64,000 bases of DNA from Staphylococcus saccharolyticus. Its GTDB lineage: Bacteria; Bacillota; Bacilli; Staphylococcales; Staphylococcaceae. Location: contig NZ_UHDZ01000001.1 of NCBI RefSeq assembly GCF_900458815.1, positions 868,001-932,000 on the forward strand. Reading direction: 5' to 3'. The notes beneath the pieces are model-generated. The model was given only the letters and a program-made list of their open reading frames with translations. It did not search any database and was not told the DNA's origin. The translations under genes were made by a program, and so were the position numbers. Below, piece after piece: positions 1 to 8,170 of the stretch; the stretch's first letter is position 1, and every line of letters begins with the position of its first letter.

Positions 1-195
1 CACCCACAATGCTTTAAGACTAAAGAAATTTATGGTTTTGGTGGAGATCCTATGACTCAAATTGTAACACCTGCAATTCATACGGTGCATTTTAATTACT
101 TTGAAGCGGGTGAACAAGCATTCAAAGTAATTAACCAATTGCTTAATGATAAACAGACGGAGCTTAATATAAAAATTCCTGTCGTAACGAATTGA
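1..195 (+). CDS. scrR: Sucrose operon repressor ScrR, C-terminal end (partial)
   Basis: The first 64 codons in frame 1 are open and end at TGA 193-195. They read as the C-terminal end of a LacI/GalR-type sugar-binding domain, including a stretch like 'FGGDPMTQIVTPAIHTV' and a final 'NIKIPVVTN'. The gene's N-terminal helix-turn-helix lies outside the window. The identity as ScrR rests on the family-like ending and on the sucrose-6-phosphate hydrolase gene that follows on the same strand; in staphylococci scrR-scrB sits next to agr. Such repressors bind operators near the sucrose genes and release them when sugar is present. Only the tail is seen, so another LacI-family regulator is possible. 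Confidence 0.75.
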   Translation, partial: HPQCFKTKEIYGFGGDPMTQIVTPAIHTVHFNYFEAGEQAFKVINQLLNDKQTELNIKIPVVTN

Positions 196-225
196 TGTTA
201 TTAAGGAATTTTATTTTTTGAAAAT

Positions 226-240
226 TTGGAACCGATACCA
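226..240 (+). promoter_or_regulatory. CcpA cre site upstream of scrB
   Basis: TTGGAACCGATACCA matches the Gram-positive catabolite-responsive element consensus WTGNAANCGNWNNCA at every fixed position. It is also a near palindrome around a central CG, which is the shape of LacI-family operators, so it could instead be the ScrR operator. It sits 31 bp after the scrR stop and about 220 bp before scrB. The remaining scrR-scrB gap (241-460) contains an inverted repeat ATCAC-GT-GTGAT at 393-404 and an AT-rich stretch near 405-414 that could be part of the promoter. Confidence 0.55.
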
Positions 241-460
241 ATTAAAATGATAATCTAAATATAAAATAATCGCGATAGCATTTTGAAAAGTTAAATACTA
301 AGAAGAAGTATTGGAATTTATTTTTACAAATATCAAAACTTAATTAAATTTAACTGCATATCTTTATCGAAATTGTTTGAAACATCATCATTAATCACGT
401 GTGATATGTTAAAATGATTAAGTTCAGAATACAGAATTAGTCGAGAGCAGGAGGGAGAAC

Positions 461-1936
461 ATGGCAGAATGGACTCGTGAAGAGAGATATCAACGCATAG
501 AGGACGCTGATGAAAATACTCTTGAACAACTTAAACAACAAGTTGAGGCTTCTCCATATAGACAAACATTTCATATTCAACCTGAAACAGGTTTACTCAA
601 TGATCCTAATGGACTTATATATTTTGATGGAAGTTATTATGTGTCACATCAATGGTTTCCATTAGGGGCTGTGCATGGTTTAAAATATTGGTTTAATTAT
701 AAAAGTGAGGATTTAGTACATTTTGAACCTCAAGGTCCTATTCTTGAACCAGATACAAAATATGATAGCCACGGCGTGTACAGTGGAAGTGCATTTGAAT
801 ATCAAGGACATTTATATTATATGTATACAGGAAATCACCGTGACCAACATTGGCATCGTTTCTCTACTCAAATGATTGCTCGAATGAAAGACGATGGCAC
901 CATTGAAAAGTTTCCAAAACCAGTTATTCAAGCCCAGCCAGCTGGATATACCAGTCACTTTAAAGATCCTAAAGTATTTAAAAAGAATGGACAATTGTGC
1001 GCTATACTAGGTGCGCAAACAGATACTGAATTTGGTCGATTATTATTGTATAGTAGTAAAGACATTGTAAATTGGCACTTTGAAGGTGAAATAAAAACGC
1101 AACTAACAGAGTTCGGATATATGTGGGAGTGTCCAGATTACTTTGAAATTGATAGACATGATGTTATTCTATTCTGTCCTCAAGGCATTCAAGCTGAGAA
1201 TGAAAGATATAGAAATATCTATCAATCTGGTTATATGATTGGACATTTGGATATTGAAAATATGATTTTTGACCATCAATCTTTTCAAGAATTAGATGAT
1301 GGATTTGATTTTTACGCTCCACAAACTTTTACAGATAAAAATGGTAAACGCATACTAATTGGCTGGATGGGATTACCGGAAATGAATTATCCAACAGATT
1401 CCGAAGGTTGGGCACATTGTTTAACTATTCCACGAGAGTTAACTATAGAAAAAGATAAATTAAAGCAACGTCCGCTCAAAAATTTAGAATTATTGAGAAC
1501 AAATAAAGAAACAGCTTTAGGATATGCTAATAAGTTTAATCGTAAATTACATCCATATGAAGGAAAGCAATATGAGATGATTATTGATATTTTAGACAAT
1601 GATGCGACAGAAGTTTACTTTGAATTACGCAGTTCTAAAACTGAATCAACACTTGTAACTTACAATCAACGAAATAATAAAATTACATTAGACCGTTCAG
1701 ATAGTGGTTTACTGCCTTCTAATTGCACAGATACTACTCGATCAACAACGTTAGATACACCTTTGAAACAATTACAGATTTTTGTTGATACATCTAGTAT
1801 AGAAATTTTTTGCAATGATGGTGAACGTGTTTTAACATCACGTATTTTCCCAAGTAAAGATGCAACAGGAATCAAAGTTTCAACAGAGTCTGGTCAAGTC
1901 TATTTAAAATTTACTAAATATGATTTGAAAGTATAA
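461..1936 (+). CDS. scrB: Sucrose-6-phosphate hydrolase (GH32)
   Basis: A 491-residue cytoplasmic enzyme of glycoside hydrolase family 32 that cleaves sucrose-6-phosphate, imported by a PTS, into glucose-6-phosphate and fructose. The five-bladed propeller part carries the three family motifs: NDPNG at 47-51 (D48 nucleophile), FKDP at 167-170 and WECP at 222-225 (E223 acid/base). The C-terminal 130 or so residues form the usual beta-sandwich, ending with 'SSIEIFCNDGE'. Full length for the family, with no signal peptide. The ATG is preceded by a strong GGAGGG. It follows scrR on the same strand and faces agrA across a shared terminator. Confidence 0.95.
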   Translation: MAEWTREERYQRIEDADENTLEQLKQQVEASPYRQTFHIQPETGLLNDPNGLIYFDGSYYVSHQWFPLGAVHGLKYWFNYKSEDLVHFEPQGPILEPDTKYDSHGVYSGSAFEYQGHLYYMYTGNHRDQHWHRFSTQMIARMKDDGTIEKFPKPVIQAQPAGYTSHFKDPKVFKKNGQLCAILGAQTDTEFGRLLLYSSKDIVNWHFEGEIKTQLTEFGYMWECPDYFEIDRHDVILFCPQGIQAENERYRNIYQSGYMIGHLDIENMIFDHQSFQELDDGFDFYAPQTFTDKNGKRILIGWMGLPEMNYPTDSEGWAHCLTIPRELTIEKDKLKQRPLKNLELLRTNKETALGYANKFNRKLHPYEGKQYEMIIDILDNDATEVYFELRSSKTESTLVTYNQRNNKITLDRSDSGLLPSNCTDTTRSTTLDTPLKQLQIFVDTSSIEIFCNDGERVLTSRIFPSKDATGIKVSTESGQVYLKFTKYDLKV

Positions 1937-2006
1937 TGTCTGTACAGTTATTTGAGAATGAAAAATGTTAAGTATAAGGATAATTTAATTTTCAAAAACA
2001 TAAAAT

Positions 2007-2048
2007 AACCCAGTTTACACATACAATTAGGTGTAAGCTGGGTTTTGA
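2007..2048. terminator. Bidirectional terminator between scrB and agrA
   Basis: Inverted repeat AACCCAGTTTACAC (2007-2020) and GTGTAAGCTGGGTT (2031-2044), nearly perfect, followed by T residues on the plus strand and flanked by AT-rich sequence on the other side. It lies between two convergent genes and can end both. Confidence 0.75.
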
Positions 2049-2054
2049 TGTGTA

Positions 2055-2771
2055 TTAAATTTTTTTAACATTACGTACGGACGCGAAACAATGTTCTCCA
2101 TTTTTAAAATAAACGATACGTTCTTTAGAATCAATAGACTCGATATTATGTCTATTAACTACAAAGCTGTTATGACATCTAAAGAAGCGATTATCAAGTT
2201 GTGCCAATTCTTTTAAATTTCCGTAAAACTCAATTTGACGATTATCAAGATGTGAAATCAGACGATGTGACTTTGTAGATGATTCAAAAAACATGATATC
2301 GTCATATTGTACATATACCGAATTGCTACCACGTTTCAACTCAATGGTGTCTATATTACTTTCTTTAGATAGTAATTTTAAACGTGTATGTGCTGTTTCA
2401 AGACAATCAATAATTCTCATTTTAAGTTCTGATGGATCATCTTTAAAAATAAAGTCCATTGCAGCGACTTTATATACAAACGTTAAATAAGTGAGTTCAC
2501 TATGACTTGTCACAAATATAATATTGCCTACAGGATCATGTTTACGAATTTCGCTGGCAAGTTTAATACCATTCATATCAGCTTCTAATTGAATATCAAG
2601 GAAATAACAACCGATGTCATTCATTTCTTTGGATTGTTTTAGAACCTCATAAGGATCATTAGTTGCGAGAGTCAATTCCATAGGTTTTTCTTCAATCATA
2701 ATATAGTTTTTTATAATTGAAACAATGTTCTCTCTTTGTCTTGGATCATCTTCGCAAACGAATATTTTCAT
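2055..2771 (-). CDS. agrA: Accessory gene regulator response regulator AgrA
   Basis: Response regulator of the agr quorum-sensing system, 238 residues, the same length as S. aureus AgrA. The receiver domain has the acidic pocket (E7, D8) and the phospho-acceptor D59 in 'CYFLDIQL'. The C-terminal LytTR DNA-binding domain contains 'RFFRCHNSFVVNRHN' with C199, the redox-sensitive cysteine in S. aureus AgrA. Phosphorylated AgrA activates P2 and P3, both visible at 4871-4974. The start used is ATG 2771 (MKIFVCEDD), matching family N-termini; an ATG four codons upstream is less likely. Last gene of agrBDCA, 16 bp after agrC. Confidence 0.97.
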   Translation of the reverse strand: MKIFVCEDDPRQRENIVSIIKNYIMIEEKPMELTLATNDPYEVLKQSKEMNDIGCYFLDIQLEADMNGIKLASEIRKHDPVGNIIFVTSHSELTYLTFVYKVAAMDFIFKDDPSELKMRIIDCLETAHTRLKLLSKESNIDTIELKRGSNSVYVQYDDIMFFESSTKSHRLISHLDNRQIEFYGNLKELAQLDNRFFRCHNSFVVNRHNIESIDSKERIVYFKNGEHCFASVRNVKKI

Positions 2772-2787
2772 CTCTATTTCCACATCC

Positions 2788-4077
2788 TTACGATTCTTTA
2801 TTTATAATTTCTACTTTTTGAACAAAGAAACCATTTTCAATGATGGTATCTAATAAAACATTTTCGTTTTCATCAGTAAGTTCTTTTAAAGTTGATAAAC
2901 CTAAACCACGGTTGTCACCTTTTGTTGAGAAACCTTGTTCAAATAATTCGTGTATCTTAGGAATATTATCGCTACATTTATTCATTACAATAAATGTAAC
3001 AGATACATCATTATCAATAAAAGCAATACGGATTAGTGGGTCTTCTAGGTTTTCTGAAGCCTCTATTGCATTATCCAATATGATACCAATGATACGACTA
3101 AGTTCAATGGTGTTCATATCGATTCGATCGACTTCGTCTGGAACCTCTATACTAATCGGAATTTTCTTTTCTTGTGCTTGAAGAATCTTAGTTGTAATCA
3201 AACCTTTAATTTCTCTAACCTTGAGTTTTTCAATACCATTCATTTTAATAGAACGTGTTTTTAAATTGTCTTTCATTGGAACGATGTGTTCATTAAAGTA
3301 TTCACGTAATCCAGGCATATCATCCTCGCGAATATAATCAGAAAGGGTAGTGAGGATATTCACATAGTCATGACGGAACTTACGCATCTCGTTATTAATA
3401 CTTTCTATGCGAAGCGTGTATTCATAGTAAGCCTCGATTTCCTTTACGTTACGTTTATACCTCATTTCACGAAGAGTAAAATTGGACATCACGAGAATCA
3501 CTACACTTAAAAAAACCATGATTGCCAACAATAAGATAGCGTATAATTTAAGTGTGTCATTACCTCGCATATCTGTTTGAGAAACCATATAAAGTAAAAT
3601 AAAAGATATAAAAAGCACTATTGTTATTATTAATAAGTATCTTTTATTAAGTGACAAATATGATACTTTCAATTTATAAAATAATAGTTGAGTTAAATAA
3701 GCAATGATTAGAGCTATGACTACAAAGCAACTAAAATCTATCAACTGTAAAGCAAATTTAAAAGGAATATAATCTTGTATTGTTAAATATATGTATACAG
3801 TTATAAAATTAGTTATATATAAAATCATAGTAGTAAATAAAACAACTAATATCGAATAAAGTTTAATTTTGGTATAAAAGAAAATGGTAATAGCTATGAC
3901 TAAGACGATTAATGCTTTACTTTGCCAAAGATAATACATGATAGCAGAAGGGATTACAATCGTCAAAACGATTAAGTAATCCCTAAAATTAAATTTCATA
4001 TTAATAATAACTTTAGTAACCCAAATCATTAAAAAAGTTTGTAGGGCTGCAAACGGAAATAAATTAATATCATCCAT
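2788..4077 (-). CDS. agrC: Agr sensor histidine kinase AgrC
   Basis: Membrane receptor for the autoinducing peptide, 429 residues. The first 200 or so residues form about six hydrophobic segments, the family's sensor part. The cytoplasmic HPK10-type kinase follows, with the phospho-accepting histidine H236 in 'KFRHDYVNIL', an N box around 'IILDNAIEAS' and a G box 'NRGLGLSTL'. It passes phosphate to AgrA D59. The sensor part varies with signal type in staphylococci, so it should match the DSVCSSYF signal predicted from agrD. It lies 26 bp downstream of agrD and just before agrA. Confidence 0.96.
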   Translation of the reverse strand: MDDINLFPFAALQTFLMIWVTKVIINMKFNFRDYLIVLTIVIPSAIMYYLWQSKALIVLVIAITIFFYTKIKLYSILVVLFTTMILYITNFITVYIYLTIQDYIPFKFALQLIDFSCFVVIALIIAYLTQLLFYKLKVSYLSLNKRYLLIITIVLFISFILLYMVSQTDMRGNDTLKLYAILLLAIMVFLSVVILVMSNFTLREMRYKRNVKEIEAYYEYTLRIESINNEMRKFRHDYVNILTTLSDYIREDDMPGLREYFNEHIVPMKDNLKTRSIKMNGIEKLKVREIKGLITTKILQAQEKKIPISIEVPDEVDRIDMNTIELSRIIGIILDNAIEASENLEDPLIRIAFIDNDVSVTFIVMNKCSDNIPKIHELFEQGFSTKGDNRGLGLSTLKELTDENENVLLDTIIENGFFVQKVEIINKES

Positions 4078-4103
4078 ATTTTACACACTTTCTGACAATA
4101 AGT

Positions 4104-4244
4104 TTACTCGTAAAGTTTAGACAGTTCCTCTGGCACTTCTGGTTCGTCGAAGTAAGAAGAGCATACACTATCTCCAGCTACAGTGCCAATAAACTCCAAG
4201 ATAGTAGTGAAAATTTTTAAAAATAAATTAAAAATGTTTTCCAT
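4104..4244 (-). CDS. agrD: Autoinducing peptide precursor AgrD
   Basis: A 46-codon gene. The precursor has the classic three parts: an amphipathic leader (MENIFNLFLKIFTTILEFIG, residues 1-20), the signal region, and an acidic tail (DEPEVPEELSKLYE). The signal reads DSVCSSYF at residues 25-32, so the peptide should be an octamer with a thiolactone between Cys28 and Phe32 and a three-residue tail. From memory of the family, the S. epidermidis type I signal is DSVCASYF, so this differs at the residue after Cys. The start codon overlaps the end of agrB by 17 bp, as is normal in agr, and a strong AAGGAGG precedes it. Confidence 0.95.
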   Translation of the reverse strand: MENIFNLFLKIFTTILEFIGTVAGDSVCSSYFDEPEVPEELSKLYE

Positions 4245-4812
4245 AATCAATATCCTCCTTAGGGAAAAAAATGGGTAGTAATGTTAAAGATTCTAAAATT
4301 CCACCGAATAAAATAAGTTTATTCACTGGTTCTTTTGTTATAAAAGAAATAACTAAGATAGCACAATATAAATTAATGGAGAGTATTTTTTTTTGCTTTA
4401 CAAGTCGCTTAGGTATAGGTTGTTTCTTTGTTGCTGCAGGTGCGTATACAATGATAATAATTAGACCGACTAATGCCAAAGACAACAGTAAGAAATAGTT
4501 AATATCTAACTTTATTATTAAATATGGGAATATAATAAAGAGAATTATACTCTGAATATGACATAATAGTGATGATTTAGCGTGTGTACCGTGTGCATGT
4601 CTTCTAATTAAAAAATAACTTAAATGAGTTAAAAGAGTGTAAAAAAAAGTATGGAAGATTGTTGCTAGTCCATACACAACAATAGACTTTTCAATATTTA
4701 TTGCTAGTACCTGCATTCCCAAACGAATTTTTAAAAACTGTATGCGATCTAAGTTGTTTTTACGTTGTAAAAATTGAGCAAATTGTTCAATTTTATTATC
4801 GATTAATTTCAC
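4228..4812 (-). CDS. agrB: AgrD-processing membrane peptidase AgrB
   Basis: Integral membrane cysteine endopeptidase that cuts the AgrD tail and forms the thiolactone. With the GTG start at 4812 the protein is 194 residues and the catalytic pair falls at H77 and C84 ('RRHAHGTHAKSSLLC'), the same numbering as S. aureus AgrB. A GAGGAG lies upstream of this GTG. The longer ATG start at 4845 would place its first codons on top of the P2 -10 box (TATAAT at 4837-4842, minus strand), so it is unlikely to be translated. Several hydrophobic segments follow, with the conserved 'YAPAATKKQPIP'. First gene of agrBDCA. Confidence 0.95.
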   Translation of the reverse strand: MKLIDNKIEQFAQFLQRKNNLDRIQFLKIRLGMQVLAINIEKSIVVYGLATIFHTFFYTLLTHLSYFLIRRHAHGTHAKSSLLCHIQSIILFIIFPYLIIKLDINYFLLLSLALVGLIIIIVYAPAATKKQPIPKRLVKQKKILSINLYCAILVISFITKEPVNKLILFGGILESLTLLPIFFPKEDIDYGKHF

Positions 4813-4836
4813 TTGTTTACTACTCTCCTCACAGCC

Positions 4837-4904
4837 ATTATACAATTTTGTGCAACATATATCAGAAGATATGCCTAACTGTTAAGAATCTATACCTAAG
4901 TGTT
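4837..4904 (-). promoter_or_regulatory. agr P2 promoter with AgrA direct repeats
   Basis: Read on the minus strand, two tandem AgrA-type repeats, AACACTTAGGTATA (4904-4891) and AACAGTTAGGCAT (4883-4871), are spaced by one to two helical turns. They are followed by a poor -35 and a perfect -10 TATAAT at 4842-4837. A good -10 with a weak -35 behind AgrA repeats is the known layout of P2. It drives agrBDCA. Confidence 0.85.
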
Positions 4905-4944
4905 TAAATTTAGTTCTATTAGATATTTTAACATATTTAGTTAT

Positions 4945-5011
4945 ACAGTTACGTATAAATTTTTGCGAGTTAAGAAAAAATCGCATGATTATGTAAGAAG
5001 CATGTTTTAAT
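4945..5011 (+). promoter_or_regulatory. agr P3 promoter with AgrA repeats
   Basis: ACAGTTACG (4945-4953) and GAGTTAAG (4967-4974) form the AgrA repeat pair for P3. The second copy is degenerate, as is common at P3, which is the weaker AgrA target. A -10-like TTTAAT sits at 5006-5011, placing the RNAIII start near 5017. The repeat pairs for P2 and P3 are about 40 bp apart and point in opposite directions. Confidence 0.75.
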
Positions 5012-5124
5012 GGAATCATGTCACAGAGATGTGATGGAAAGATAGTTGAGAATTTGCTTAATCTAGCAGAATGATTTTTACATCATTCAAATCATTATCT
5101 AAATTCGAAAGGAGTGAAGTAACA

Positions 5125-5205
5125 ATGGCAGCTGATATCATTTCAACAATCGGTGATTTAATCAAATGGATTATCGATACAGTAAAAAAATTCAAAAAAA
5201 ATTAA
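5125..5205 (+). CDS. hld: Delta-hemolysin (phenol-soluble modulin)
   Basis: A 26-codon gene inside RNAIII. The peptide starts MAADIISTIGDLIKWIIDTV and ends KKFKKN: an amphipathic, formyl-Met-start helix without a signal peptide. It is nearly the S. epidermidis delta-toxin, with Ile for Val in the middle and a changed last few residues (Lys for Asn before KFKK, plus an extra C-terminal Asn). Delta-toxins lyse membranes and are exported by the Pmt ABC transporter, encoded here at 17978-21156. GGAG lies 10 bp upstream of the ATG. Transcription comes from P3. Confidence 0.95.
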   Translation: MAADIISTIGDLIKWIIDTVKKFKKN

Positions 5206-5538
5206 TTTTGAATTAAGTCTATTGTAACTTTGTTTTCTTCGTATAATTTAATTGATTAGTGAGTTTTTAAGCCATCCCAACTTAATTATTTACTAAATCT
5301 TTATTAGCAAGTGAGAAGCATTTGCTAAAGCTGTAGTTTCCTTGGACTCAGTGTTACGTATTATTCTTAGCTACCTTTAATTAGGTAATTATTTCTAGCA
5401 TGTAAGCTATCGTAAACAACATTCAATTTATCATTAATAAATAGATAAATTCACTAAAATTTTTTCATAATTAATAACATCCCCAAAAAATAGATTGAAA
5501 AAATAACTGTAAAAACATTCCCTTAATAATAAGTTATC

Positions 5539-5573
5539 AAGCCGTGAGTCCCTCCCAAGCTCACGGCTTTATT
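5539..5573 (+). terminator. RNAIII terminator
   Basis: Ten-pair GC-rich stem (5539-5548 with 5560-5569), an 11-nt C-rich loop, then TTTATTTTAT. It may also end the convergent broken hydrolase gene on the minus strand. Confidence 0.85.
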
Positions 5574-5579
5574 TTATGG

Positions 5580-6364
5580 CTATTTGTATAAATGAGGTTT
5601 TAGATTTTTGAATACGGGAATGGCTTCTCTTTGTTTATTCACTAAAGCTAAATCTATATTAACTGTTAGTACTTCTTCATTATTTCCCAATTGTTTAACA
5701 ATTTCTCCATTAGGATTAATAACGATTGAGTGACTAGCATACTCAGTATTTCCGTCATTTCCACAACTATTAGTACCAACAACAAAAATATCATTTTTTA
5801 TTGCTCTTGCTTTAAGTAAGGATATCCAATGATTGACTCTTGCACTTGGCCATTGAGCAACGTAAAAAACAATTTTAGCACCAGTTTTAGCTGGATATCT
5901 TAATAGTTCAGGAAATCTTAAATCGTAACAAATAATTTGAGTAGCTAAAGTACCATCAGATAATGTGAAAGGCTTAGGCACCTCATTACCATCTTCTAAA
6001 AACTCATACTCTCTTAACATTGGAACGAGATGAACTTTATCATACTCATTGATTAATTCGCCATATTTATTTACTGAAAATGCAGTATTGTAGACTTTAT
6101 CATTTTTTTATTAGACACTGAACCTTCAATAATGTCTACATCATATTATTTCGCGAGATGAGATATAAACGGAAAACTTCTCTCTAAATGATTATCAGAT
6201 TTGTAATCTAATTCTTCTAAAGCATAACCATTATTCCACATTTCAGGGAGAACAACTACATTTGTATCAATATCTACATGATTTTTAAACCAAGTGTTAA
6301 TTTTTTTCTCATTTACTTCACTATTACCATATTGTATATCCATCTGAAAAAGTTGAATTTTCAT
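5580..6364 (-). pseudogene. Broken carbon-nitrogen hydrolase (nitrilase family)
   Basis: Two pieces of one nitrilase-superfamily amidase. The first (start ATG 6364 after GAGGAG) holds the catalytic glutamate region 'VVLPEMW'; the second holds 'DKVHLVP' (the lysine) and '[13 protein letters not shown]' (the cysteine nucleophile). They are separated by two lesions: an in-frame TAA at about 6148 where relatives have a lysine or glutamate codon ('HLAK*YDVD'), and a 1-base loss in an A run near 6105 that shifts the frame. With two independent lesions it is unlikely to be a sequencing slip. Relatives occupy the same place next to RNAIII in other staphylococci. The substrate is unknown. Confidence 0.85.
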
Positions 6365-6679
6365 TCTTACCACTCCTCATCTCAGTTTAGTTATAAGATA
6401 CTAAAGTTAATTATTTAACGCAAAAGGTTATCGTAATCTTAAATGATATTTTTAATAATAAAACGAAGCATTTGTAGTCTAATTACTTCATTATATGTAG
6501 TTTCTTTGTTATGTTTAGTTAAAATAGAGATATTTAATACTTTTCAAAATAGACAAAAGATTACTATATAGTTTCAACTATATTAATATTCATTTTCAAA
6601 AAACTTATTTAAATGCAAAAGTCTGCTATTTTATATATACTTAAGATGATGAAAGATTATACAAGGGAGGTGTTGACTT

Positions 6680-8110
6680 ATGAAAAAAAATAACATAAAA
6701 CATTCATTTGTGTCGACAGGATTCGCATTTATGTTAAGTACTTCTGTGTTTAGTCATCATGTTGCGCACGCTGAAAGTAGTGAGAATGTAAATCAGTATG
6801 ATTTAGACAAAGAATTGGATAGTGTCCGGACGACCAATAACAGTACATACAGTCAACAACCTCAAGTCGACTCAAATCATTTAAATGCTGATGCAGATAA
6901 TAATGGTAATGTAAATAGAAACTCTGATAATAATTCTGAGTCAAATGGTGATTCAACTTCTGACAACAATTCAACGTCTGAGAGTGACGCAGATGCAGAT
7001 AGTGATTCAGACAGTAATTCTGATTCAGACAGTAATTCTGATTCAGACAGTGATTCTGATTCAGACAGTGATTCTGATTCAGACAGTGATTCTGATTCAG
7101 ACAGTGATTCTGATTCAGACAGTGATTCTGATTCAGACAGTGATTCTGATTCAGATAGTAATTCTGATTCAGATAGTAATTCTGATGGTGGATCTCACTC
7201 AGATGGTCATTCTGGTTCCGGACATGGGGGCGCATCACATACACATCCATCTGATGGAAAGAATCATAATACAACTGGTAATTCAAATCATAGTGGTTCA
7301 ACTAATCATACAGGAAATCACCAACCTAATGGCCATGGTTCGAATCAATCTGGAAATAACCATAATCAGGGAAATTATGGTACTTCAACGCCAGGTGATT
7401 TTGATAATGGAGGTCATCTAGACAATAGTAGAGCACCATATAAAAAGGATAAAAACGATAGTATTAATTCAGCGTCTAGCTTTTCACCAATTCAGCGTCA
7501 CTCAGCCCATTATGACCATAGTCAATTTATTTGGAATAGAAGTGGTTCAGCTGTGACCCATTATTCTAATAAAAATATAGGGGATGACTCTGTCACTAAT
7601 ACATTGTTAAATAGATTTAAAGCACTCGCAAATGGTGCTTATAAATATAATCCATTTTTGATTAATCAAGTTAAAAACTTAACTACTGAAAATGGAGAAA
7701 TTACTGATAGTGATTTATATAGTCTATTTAGAAAGCAAAATTTTAGTGGTAATGAATATTTAAATTCGTTACAAAAAGGTACAAATTATTTTAGATTTCA
7801 ATACTTTAATCCGTTAAATGCCAGTAAATACTATGAAAATCTTGATGAACAAGTACTTGCTTTAATTACTGGTGAAATAGGATCAATGCCAGATCTTAAA
7901 AAAACTACAGATAAAGAAGATAACAATCATAGTGCATTTAAAAATCACTGCGCAGATGAAATTACAACTAATAATAATCAACAATCTAAGGATTATGGAA
8001 AAGGTAAAACATATAATCACTCATTGATTTCATTAATTAGTGCAATTATAATTATATTTGCAGGCGTAGTAGGAATGTTTATTTATAAAAGAAATAAAGA
8101 TAAACAATAG
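6680..8110 (+). CDS. sdrH: Serine-aspartate repeat protein SdrH
   Basis: A 476-residue secreted membrane-anchored protein. It has a signal peptide (cleavage near 'AHA|ES', residue 31), then an Asn/Ser-rich stretch, an SD repeat tract from about residue 107 to 170 coded by an 18-bp tandem repeat (DSDSDS), a His/Gly/Asn-rich linker, and a conserved domain (about 310-415) with '[15 protein letters not shown]' and '[19 protein letters not shown]'. That domain is diagnostic of SdrH. The C-terminus is a transmembrane helix plus 'YKRNKDKQ', with no LPXTG, so sortase is not used. S. aureus SdrH also sits beside agr, next to mroQ and groESL. Its function is not established. Confidence 0.9.
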   Translation: MKKNNIKHSFVSTGFAFMLSTSVFSHHVAHAESSENVNQYDLDKELDSVRTTNNSTYSQQPQVDSNHLNADADNNGNVNRNSDNNSESNGDSTSDNNSTSESDADADSDSDSNSDSDSNSDSDSDSDSDSDSDSDSDSDSDSDSDSDSDSDSDSDSDSDSNSDSDSNSDGGSHSDGHSGSGHGGASHTHPSDGKNHNTTGNSNHSGSTNHTGNHQPNGHGSNQSGNNHNQGNYGTSTPGDFDNGGHLDNSRAPYKKDKNDSINSASSFSPIQRHSAHYDHSQFIWNRSGSAVTHYSNKNIGDDSVTNTLLNRFKALANGAYKYNPFLINQVKNLTTENGEITDSDLYSLFRKQNFSGNEYLNSLQKGTNYFRFQYFNPLNASKYYENLDEQVLALITGEIGSMPDLKKTTDKEDNNHSAFKNHCADEITTNNNQQSKDYGKGKTYNHSLISLISAIIIIFAGVVGMFIYKRNKDKQ

Positions 8111-8115
8111 CTAAT

Positions 8116-8170
8116 AAAGCATCTAACCATGTACGTTTTACAATATTATACACGGTTAGATGCTTTTTAA
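8116..8170. terminator. Bidirectional terminator between sdrH and mroQ
   Basis: Perfect 13-bp stem AAAGCATCTAACC (8116-8128) with GGTTAGATGCTTT (8154-8166), T tract on the plus side. Lies between convergent genes. Confidence 0.8.

Larger units (their letters stand above)
5017..5573 (+). ncRNA. rnaIII: RNAIII, agr effector RNA
   Basis: The 5' end carries the conserved hairpin sequence TCACAGAGATGTGATGG (5021-5037), nearly identical to known RNAIII. The RNA includes hld at 5125-5205. It ends with a strong terminator stem, AAGCCGTGAG (5539-5548) and CTCACGGCTT (5560-5569), whose loop holds CCCTCCC. C-rich loops of this kind pair with ribosome binding sites of RNAIII targets in S. aureus. Length is about 557 nt, close to S. 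epidermidis RNAIII. The exact 5' end is inferred from the promoter. Confidence 0.9.

Noticed and set aside
4271..4498. Plus-strand frame inside agrB
   Set aside because: Antisense shadow of a conserved membrane protein gene; no start signals.
7009..7190. Regular 18-bp tandem repeat that might suggest a CRISPR array
   Set aside because: No unique spacers; units are directly adjacent and code for Asp-Ser.
6750..7301. Long minus-strand open frame (Asn/Gln/Leu-rich) through the SD repeat region, and a plus-strand frame 2 version at 6945-7421
   Set aside because: Both arise from the 18-bp repeat, which is open in several frames; no SD and absurd composition. The SdrH frame explains the region.
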